A stretch of 64,000 nucleotides of DNA from assembly GCF_042651565.1 (NCBI RefSeq), contig NZ_JBHSDF010000002.1. The stretch is one strand, 5' to 3'. The notes below the pieces were generated by a model. That model saw only the letters and a program-made list of their open reading frames with translations. It did no database searches and was not told the DNA's origin. The translations under genes were made by a program, and so were the position numbers. Origin of the DNA: Salinispirillum marinum. Its GTDB lineage: Bacteria; Pseudomonadota; Gammaproteobacteria; Pseudomonadales; Natronospirillaceae. Positions within the stretch are counted from its first letter, which is position 1, and the number at the start of each line of letters is the position of its first letter. Below, in pieces: positions 59,104-64,000 of this stretch.

Positions 59104-59516
59104 TACATCACCGTCCGTTTTACAAATACGGTAGGTACGGGAAGTTTGGCTGCGGCAAGCGAGAATGCTTCACGCGCCAATTCTTCAGACACACCTTCCA
59201 TTTCATACAGGACCTTACCGGGTTTAATTTGGGCAACCCAATATTCCACACTACCTTTACCTTTACCCATCCGCACTTCAAGAGGCTTCTTGGAAATTGG
59301 TTTGTCAGGAAATACTCGGATCCAAATCTTACCGCCCCGTTTGACTTTACGCGTCATGGCACGACGCGCTGCTTCAATCTGACGGGATGTAATGCGGCCA
59401 CGGCCCATTGATTTCAGGGCATATTCACCGAAACTGACTTTGCTACCACGCAATGCCAAGCCCCGGTTGCGGCCCTTCTGCATTTTTCTAAACTTGGTAC
59501 GTTTTGGCTGTAACAT
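59103..59516 (-). CDS. rplP: 50S ribosomal protein L16
   Basis: 137 residues: MLQPKRTKFRKMQKGRNRGLA, RITSRQIEAARRAMTRKVKRGGKIWIRVFPDKPI and GKGKGSVEYWVAQIKPGKVLYEMEGV. It carries Arg81 in the RMGKG region, the site hydroxylated in E. coli. Confidence 0.98.
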   Translation of the reverse strand: MLQPKRTKFRKMQKGRNRGLALRGSKVSFGEYALKSMGRGRITSRQIEAARRAMTRKVKRGGKIWIRVFPDKPISKKPLEVRMGKGKGSVEYWVAQIKPGKVLYEMEGVSEELAREAFSLAAAKLPVPTVFVKRTVM

Positions 59517-59526
59517 GACCTACTCC

Positions 59527-60210
59527 TTACCGCGCTGCTTTCTTCTTGGGTGCTTTTTCTTGTGCGCGCACTTCTTCAATGCCGCCCAGAACTTCACCTT
59601 TGAAGATCCACACTTTGATACCCAGGATACCGTAGGTGGTCTGTGCTTCGATGTTTGCGTAGTCAATATCGGCACGCAAAGTATGCAAAGGCACACGACC
59701 TTCGCGGTACCACTCGGTACGCGCGATTTCAGCTCCGCCTAAACGTCCGCCTACTTGGATTTTGACGCCTTTGGCACCAGCACGCATAGCGTTCTGAACC
59801 GCACGCTTCATGGCACGACGGAACATCACACGACGTTCCAGCTGGCTAGCCACGTTCTGGCCGACCAATACCGCATCCAAATCAGGCTTACGAATTTCTT
59901 CAATGTTGATGTGTACTGGAATGCCCATCATTTTGGACACGTCATTACGCAATACTTCAACATCTTCGCCTTTCTTACCAATCACAATGCCGGGACGGGC
60001 TGTGTGAATCGTAATCTTGGCGTTCTGTGCAGGACGTTCAATCACGATTTTACTCACTGACGCTTTCGCCAGTTTTTTCTCGAGATATTCACGAACCTTA
60101 ATGTCATTTACCAATTTGTCGGCATAATCTTTGGATTCTGCAAACCACACCGAACGGTGGTCTTTGGTAATCCCAAGGCGAATACCGGTTGGGTGAACTT
60201 TCTGACCCAT
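59527..60210 (-). CDS. rpsC: 30S ribosomal protein S3
   Basis: 227 residues: MGQKVHPTGIRLGITKDHRSVWF, the KH RNA-binding motif ARPGIVIGKKGEDVEVLR and GVKIQVGGRLGGAEIARTEWYREGRVPLHTLRADIDY. ATG at 60210 is the family start; an in-frame extension of 15 codons overlaps rplV. Confidence 0.98.
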   Translation of the reverse strand: MGQKVHPTGIRLGITKDHRSVWFAESKDYADKLVNDIKVREYLEKKLAKASVSKIVIERPAQNAKITIHTARPGIVIGKKGEDVEVLRNDVSKMMGIPVHINIEEIRKPDLDAVLVGQNVASQLERRVMFRRAMKRAVQNAMRAGAKGVKIQVGGRLGGAEIARTEWYREGRVPLHTLRADIDYANIEAQTTYGILGIKVWIFKGEVLGGIEEVRAQEKAPKKKAAR

Positions 60211-60224
60211 CTGACCTTCTCCTG

Positions 60225-60554
60225 TTAATCCGCGACCTTGACGGTGATATGGCACGAACGCTTAAAGATGCGATCAGCGCGACCTTTGGCTCGTGGACGA
60301 ATACGCTTCATCGTCATGCCTTCATCAACAAAGATCGTTGATACTTTCAGCTCGTCGATATCTGCGCCATCATTGTGCTCGGCGTTCGCCACTGCACTCT
60401 CCAGCACCTTCTTAATGATCGCAGCACCTTTTTTAGGGCTGAAAGTGAGAATGTCTAAGGCTTCCTCAACTTTCTTACCCCGGATGAGGTCTGCTACCAA
60501 ACGGCCTTTCTGAGCAGACAGACGGGCACCGCGCAATACAGCTTTAGTTTCCAT
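60225..60554 (-). CDS. rplV: 50S ribosomal protein L22
   Basis: 109 residues: VLRGARLSAQKGRLVADLIRGKKVEEALDIL, SAVANAEHNDGADID and the C-terminal hairpin TMKRIRPRAKGRADRIFKRSCHITV that lines the exit tunnel. Confidence 0.98.
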   Translation of the reverse strand: METKAVLRGARLSAQKGRLVADLIRGKKVEEALDILTFSPKKGAAIIKKVLESAVANAEHNDGADIDELKVSTIFVDEGMTMKRIRPRAKGRADRIFKRSCHITVKVAD

Positions 60555-60565
60555 TTTATCTACCT

Positions 60566-60841
60566 CTACCGTTTGGCTTTCTTGTCCGCAGCGTGACCTT
60601 TGTACGTGCGGGTCAGCGCGAATTCACCTAACTTATGACCGACCATGTCTTCTGTAACGAATACAGGAACATGTTGACGGCCATTATGGACTGCTATGGT
60701 CAACCCAATGAATTCAGGGAAGATGGTGCTACGACGAGACCACGTCTTAATTGGACGTTTCTCGCCTTTCTCAATAGCAGCCTCTACCTTTTTCATTAAA
60801 TGCAGGTCTACAAATGGACCTTTCTTTAAAGAACGTGGCAC
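60566..60841 (-). CDS. rpsS: 30S ribosomal protein S19
   Basis: 91 residues: MPRSLKKGPFVDLHLMKKVE, KRPIKTWSRRSTIFPEFIGLTIAVHNGRQHVPVFVTEDMVGHKLGEFA. It is between rplB and rplV. Confidence 0.98.
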   Translation of the reverse strand: MPRSLKKGPFVDLHLMKKVEAAIEKGEKRPIKTWSRRSTIFPEFIGLTIAVHNGRQHVPVFVTEDMVGHKLGEFALTRTYKGHAADKKAKR

Positions 60842-60857
60842 GGCCTATATCCTCTTG

Positions 60858-61682
60858 TTACTTAGTACGACGACGAACAATGAATTTGTCCGTACGCTTG
60901 TTTTTACGGGTTTTGTAACCTTTAGTCGGTACACCCCATGGCGTCACAGGGTGACGACCACCAGAGGTTTTACCTTCACCACCACCGTGAGGGTGGTCAA
61001 CCGGGTTCATGACTACACCACGAACGGTCGGACGAACGCCGCGCCACCGTGATGCACCCGCTTTACCCAACTGCCGTAGGCTGTGCTCAGAATTGCTGAC
61101 TTCGCCTAATGTAGCGCGGCAATCAACCAATACTTTACGCATTTCACCAGAACGCAAACGCAAGGTGGCATAGCCACTGTCACGCGCAACCAACTGTACG
61201 GAAGTACCGGCAGAACGAGCGATCTGACCACCTTTACCAGGCTTCAGCTCGACGTTGTGAACCACACTACCCACAGGAATGTTACGCAATGGCATCGCAT
61301 TACCGGGTTTGATTGGCGCATGCTCACCTGACAATACTTCACTGCCAGCTGATACGTTACGAGGCGCCAAAATGTAACGACGTTCGCCGTCCTTATACAG
61401 TACAAGGGCGATGTGCGCGCTACGGTTAGGATCGTATTCCAGGCGCTCTACAACACCGGCAATACCATCTTTGTTACGCTTAAAATCGACCATACGGTAG
61501 TGTTGCTTGTGCCCACCGCCGATATGACGAGTTGTAATACGGCCTTGGTTGTTACGACCACCCGTACGTGACTTCTTTTCCACCAACGCAGCAAAAGGGG
61601 CGCCTTTGTGCAGATCAGGTGTTTTCACCTGAACGACGTGACGACGACCGGCGGATGATGGTTTCGCTTTTACAATAGCCAT
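60858..61682 (-). CDS. rplB: 50S ribosomal protein L2
   Basis: 274 residues: KPSSAGRRHVVQVKTPDLHKG, RNNQGRITTRHIGGGHKQHYRMVDFKR, and the C-terminal VMNPVDHPHGGGEGKTSGGRHPVTPWG, with the conserved His of the peptidyl-transferase region. Confidence 0.98.
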   Translation of the reverse strand: MAIVKAKPSSAGRRHVVQVKTPDLHKGAPFAALVEKKSRTGGRNNQGRITTRHIGGGHKQHYRMVDFKRNKDGIAGVVERLEYDPNRSAHIALVLYKDGERRYILAPRNVSAGSEVLSGEHAPIKPGNAMPLRNIPVGSVVHNVELKPGKGGQIARSAGTSVQLVARDSGYATLRLRSGEMRKVLVDCRATLGEVSNSEHSLRQLGKAGASRWRGVRPTVRGVVMNPVDHPHGGGEGKTSGGRHPVTPWGVPTKGYKTRKNKRTDKFIVRRRTK

Positions 61683-61695
61683 GCTTGCCTACCCC

Positions 61696-61995
61696 TTACA
61701 CGCTCAGAAAGTCAATTTCCTGACCTTCAGCTAAACGCACATACGCCTTTTTAACGTTGTTGCGTTTGCCAAGACCACGCGCTGTGCGCTTGACTTTGCC
61801 TTTTTGGACCAAAGTGCGTACGTTCAGTACCTTCACTTCGAACAGTTTCTCAACGGCCTGTTTAATTTCAGGCTTGGTTGCATCAGGTGCAACGCGAAAA
61901 ACGTACTGGCCATTACCGTCAGCAACGATGGTAGCCTTCTCAGAAATATGAGGGCCCATCAATACTTTCAGCAGACGCTCTTGGTGATGACTCAT
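61696..61995 (-). CDS. rplW: 50S ribosomal protein L23
   Basis: 99 residues: LLKVLMGPHISEKATIVADGNGQYVFRV, KPEIKQAVEKLFEVKVLNVRTL and GRKNNVKKAYVRL-type GKRNNVKKAYVRL. It is the docking site for trigger factor and SRP. It overlaps rplD by ATGA. Confidence 0.98.
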   Translation of the reverse strand: MSHHQERLLKVLMGPHISEKATIVADGNGQYVFRVAPDATKPEIKQAVEKLFEVKVLNVRTLVQKGKVKRTARGLGKRNNVKKAYVRLAEGQEIDFLSV

Positions 61996-62600
61996 GACAA
62001 CACCTCCTCAACTTTCTTAAGTGCGGCGACTGTCATGACCACTTTGTCGAAAGCGACCAGCGATACAGGGTCAACACCGGCCACATCCAATACATCGACG
62101 TGCGGTACATTGCGCGCAGACAAGAACAGGTTTTCCGTGACTTCATCGGCCACAAACAAAGCATTGTTCAGACCCAATTCTTTCATCTTACTCAAGAACA
62201 ACTTGGTCTTTGGCTCGGCGATGTTCAGTTCGTCGACAACGATCAAACGCTCTTGGCGTACCAATTCAGACAAAATAGACTGAATAGCACCACGATACAT
62301 TTTGCGGTTAACTTTTTGTTCGTAGCTACGTGGAGTAGCGGCGAATGTAACGCCACCTGAACGCCAGATAGGACTACGGGTAGTACCCGCACGCGCACGG
62401 CCTGTACCTTTTTGACGGAATGGCTTAGCGCCACCGCCAGATACTTGACTGCGTGTTTTCTGTGCTTTACTGCCCTGACGGCCGGCGGCCATATAAGCCG
62501 TAACCACCTGATGCACTAGAGCTTCATTGAAGTCCTTCCCGAAGGTGGCGTCAGATACTTCAACAGTAGAGCTATTGCTACCTACTACATTAAGATTCAT
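61992..62600 (-). CDS. rplD: 50S ribosomal protein L4
   Basis: 202 residues: MNLNVVGSNSSTVEVSDATFGKDFNEALVHQVVTAYMA, the tunnel loop PFRQKGTGRARAGTTRSPIWRSGGVTFAA, and RQERLIVVDELN. In E. coli L4 also represses its own operon through the S10 leader. ATG at 62600 is the family start. Confidence 0.98.
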   Translation of the reverse strand: MNLNVVGSNSSTVEVSDATFGKDFNEALVHQVVTAYMAAGRQGSKAQKTRSQVSGGGAKPFRQKGTGRARAGTTRSPIWRSGGVTFAATPRSYEQKVNRKMYRGAIQSILSELVRQERLIVVDELNIAEPKTKLFLSKMKELGLNNALFVADEVTENLFLSARNVPHVDVLDVAGVDPVSLVAFDKVVMTVAALKKVEEVLS

Positions 62601-62610
62601 GACTGTCCCC

Positions 62611-63243
62611 TCAAGCCTTAACTGCTGGTTTAACGATGACGTGCCCGGATGTTGCACCAGGTACTGCACCTTTCACCAACAGAAGATTACGTTCAGCGTC
62701 GACGCGCACGATTTCCAGCGTCTGGACAGTCACTTGCTCTGCGCCCATGTGGCCGGCCATTTTCTTGCCCTTCCAAACACGACCGGGAGTTTGACACTGA
62801 CCAATAGAACCTGGCGCACGGTGAGACAAAGAGTTACCGTGGGTAGCGTCTTGCATACTGAAATTGTGGCGCTTGATGGCACCTTGGAAGCCTTTACCTT
62901 TCGAAGTTCCTGTCACATCGATCTTTTGACCCGCTTCGAAAATAGACACTCCAATTGTGTCGCCGACCTTCAGCTCACCGAGATCGTCGGCACGAAATTC
63001 ACGTACCAGCTCACCCGCTTCAACACCCGCTTTAGCGTAGTGACCGGCTTCAGATTTTGTTACACGAGAAGCTTTGCGCTGACCAAAAGCAACTTGCACG
63101 GCTGCATAGCCATCGCTTTCGACAGACTTGATTTGCGCAACCCGGTTGGGGGTTACTTCAATAACCGTAACCGGCACTGACACACCTTCTGCAGTGAAGA
63201 TGCGCGTCATACCAGCCTTACGGCCAATAACACCTATAGACAT
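62611..63243 (-). CDS. rplC: 50S ribosomal protein L3
   Basis: 210 residues: IGRKAGMTRIFTAEGVSVPVTVIEV, GTSKGKGFQGAIKRHNF and HGNSLSHRAPGSIGQCQTPGRVWKGKKMAGHMGAEQVTVQ, with the Gln that PrmB methylates. It is preceded by an unusual 148-bp gap after rpsJ. Confidence 0.98.
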   Translation of the reverse strand: MSIGVIGRKAGMTRIFTAEGVSVPVTVIEVTPNRVAQIKSVESDGYAAVQVAFGQRKASRVTKSEAGHYAKAGVEAGELVREFRADDLGELKVGDTIGVSIFEAGQKIDVTGTSKGKGFQGAIKRHNFSMQDATHGNSLSHRAPGSIGQCQTPGRVWKGKKMAGHMGAEQVTVQTLEIVRVDAERNLLLVKGAVPGATSGHVIVKPAVKA

Positions 63244-63391
63244 CTTTATTACTCCAATGTACGGGGCTTACTCCATACGGCATGCTTGCCGCGAGGTACC
63301 CGCTATGGCCGCTCCACTTGGAGCTGTTACACAGGAGGCGTTTGTCACTTGTTACCAAGCGGCCGCTAACAATAACGGCTAAAACAAACGC
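63244..63391 (-). other. 148-bp structured spacer between rpsJ and rplC
   Basis: Sense-strand hairpins include GCTCC/GGAGC and CGGCA/TGCCG, each around 4 nt. There is no convincing reading frame. E. coli has a short gap here. Confidence 0.45.
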
Positions 63392-63703
63392 TTAACCCAG
63401 ACTAATTTGAACATCAACGCCCGCTGCTAGATCTAACTTCATCAAGGCATCTACTGTTTTTTCAGTAGGCTCAACGATGTCCAGCATGCGTTTGTGTGTC
63501 CGCAACTCATATTGATCGCGTGCATCTTTATTCACGTGAGGAGAAACCAATACGGTGTAGCGCTCGCGCTTAGTAGGCAAAGGGATAGGTCCCCGTACCT
63601 GTGCGCCAGTACGCTTGGCCGTGTCGACAATCTCCTGCGTGGATGCATCGATCAAACGATGATCAAACGCCTTCAGGCGAATTCTGATCTTTTGGTTCTG
63701 CAT
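63392..63703 (-). CDS. rpsJ: 30S ribosomal protein S10 (NusE)
   Basis: 103 residues: MQNQKIRIRLKAFDHRLIDASTQEIVDTAKRTGAQVRGPIPLPT, ERYTVLVSPHVNKDARDQYELRTHKRMLDIVEPTEKTVDALMKLDL. It heads the S10 operon and is also NusE in antitermination. The promoter is 64 bp upstream. Confidence 0.98.
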   Translation of the reverse strand: MQNQKIRIRLKAFDHRLIDASTQEIVDTAKRTGAQVRGPIPLPTKRERYTVLVSPHVNKDARDQYELRTHKRMLDIVEPTEKTVDALMKLDLAAGVDVQISLG

Positions 63704-63741
63704 GTGACCAAAACTCCGAAATTGTTAAACAGCATTACGCG

Positions 63742-63760
63742 CCCTCAGGCCTACTGAGGG
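63742..63760 (-). promoter_or_regulatory. Hairpin at the 5' end of the S10 leader
   Basis: CCCTCAG pairs with CTGAGGG around five bases, within a few bases of the predicted start of the rpsJ transcript. The leader is only about 60 nt, much shorter than E. coli's. Confidence 0.5.
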
Positions 63761-63766
63761 ACGCGC

Positions 63767-63795
63767 ATTATATTGATGCGTCATGACGGTGTCAA
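63767..63795 (-). promoter_or_regulatory. Perfect-consensus sigma-70 promoter of the S10 operon
   Basis: On the minus strand TTGACA (63790-63795) and TATAAT (63767-63772) are exactly 17 bp apart. The discriminator that follows is GC-rich (GCGCGTCCC), a feature of promoters under stringent ppGpp control. Confidence 0.85.
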
Positions 63796-63810
63796 TGACG
63801 ACATCCAATT

Positions 63811-63840
63811 AAAAAAAGGGGGCGCCAATCGACGCCCCCT
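63811..63840 (-). terminator. Terminator after the EF-Tu gene
   Basis: GGGGGCG and CGCCCCC pair around an 8-base loop. On the minus strand a run of T follows (AAAAAAA on plus). It separates tuf from the S10 promoter. Confidence 0.88.
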
Positions 63841-63872
63841 TTCTTCACACGCCGCTTAACGCGGCAGGATCA

Positions 63873-64000
63873 TCACTCGATGATTTTCGCTACAACGCCC
63901 GCACCAACGGTACGGCCACCTTCACGAATTGCAAAACGCAGGTTGTCTTCCATCGCGATGGGCGCGATCAGTGTCACTTCCATCTTAACGTTGTCACCTG
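63873..64000 (-). CDS. tuf: Elongation factor Tu, C-terminal part (cut by window edge)
   Basis: The last 41 residues are present: GDNVKMEVTLIAPIAMED, NLRFAIREGG, RTVGAGVVAKIIE then TGA. This is the invariant end of EF-Tu domain 3. EF-Tu carries aminoacyl-tRNA to the ribosome. The position upstream of rpsJ is the usual one for the tuf copy in the str operon (fusA-tufA). Confidence 0.97.
   Translation of the reverse strand, partial: GDNVKMEVTLIAPIAMEDNLRFAIREGGRTVGAGVVAKIIE

Noticed and set aside
1..64000. CRISPR arrays, tRNA or rRNA genes, prophage blocks
   Set aside because: No regularly spaced repeats, no tRNA-like clover-leaf regions noticed by eye, and no phage structural genes. Short tRNA genes cannot be wholly excluded without a scan.

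Overview
The window is a stretch of gammaproteobacterial chromosome. It has moderate GC, tightly packed operons, and gene orders familiar from Pseudomonas and the marine Oceanospirillales: ubiE-ubiJ-ubiB-hisE-tatABC, gluQ-cbrA-cbrB-pcnB-folK-panBCD-pgi, the arginine succinyltransferase (AST) cluster, and the full S10-spc-alpha ribosomal array. I infer a marine Oceanospirillales/Saccharospirillaceae-type host. No rRNA or phylogenetic marker was compared, so this is only a likelihood.

Layout: 0-4.7 kb holds two adjacent, related sensor kinases, the first cut by the window edge. 4.8-8.9 kb is a ferric-iron ABC importer whose three genes lie on both strands. 9.1-14 kb is the ubiquinone/hisE/Tat block. 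14-17 kb holds a fumarylacetoacetase-family gene, gmk and a chemoreceptor. 17-21.6 kb is a small accessory zone with an AAC(3)-I-like acetyltransferase, an RDD-protein remnant, nudK, a Phd/ParE toxin-antitoxin pair, a deleted ParD-like antitoxin, short repeats, an orphan AT-rich gene and large inverted repeats. 21.6-35.8 kb holds yeaD, an aminotransferase, and gluQ-cbrAB-pcnB-folK-panBC-panD-pgi. 35.8-38.7 kb has a Tat-exported M15 peptidase and a third kinase. 38.9-47 kb is the AST pathway with its AraC-type regulator. 47-49.8 kb has an SprA-related protein, comF and an SH3-like protein. From 49.9 kb to the end, the ribosomal array runs on the minus strand, closing with the 3' end of an EF-Tu gene.

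The most interesting system is in the 862-bp space between cbrB and pcnB. It contains two copies of a module: a TGTTAC/GTAACA enhancer-like site, a near-consensus sigma-54 promoter (TGGCACG-N4-CTGCT), and a small RNA with A-R-N triplet runs placed in hairpin loops. Position, promoter type and motifs match the CrcZ/CrcY regulators of Pseudomonas, which titrate Hfq/Crc. These RNAs look far shorter, about 90 and 160 nt. The astC leader, about 10 kb away, carries five A-R-N triplets running into its Shine-Dalgarno. The window may therefore hold the sensor-kinase pair, its antagonist RNAs and one catabolic target of the same catabolite-repression circuit.

Other points of note: astE lies on the opposite strand from the rest of its pathway; hisE occurs without hisI; the rpsJ promoter has perfect -35 and -10 consensus hexamers; and structured non-coding segments sit before panD, before rpsH and between rpsJ and rplC.
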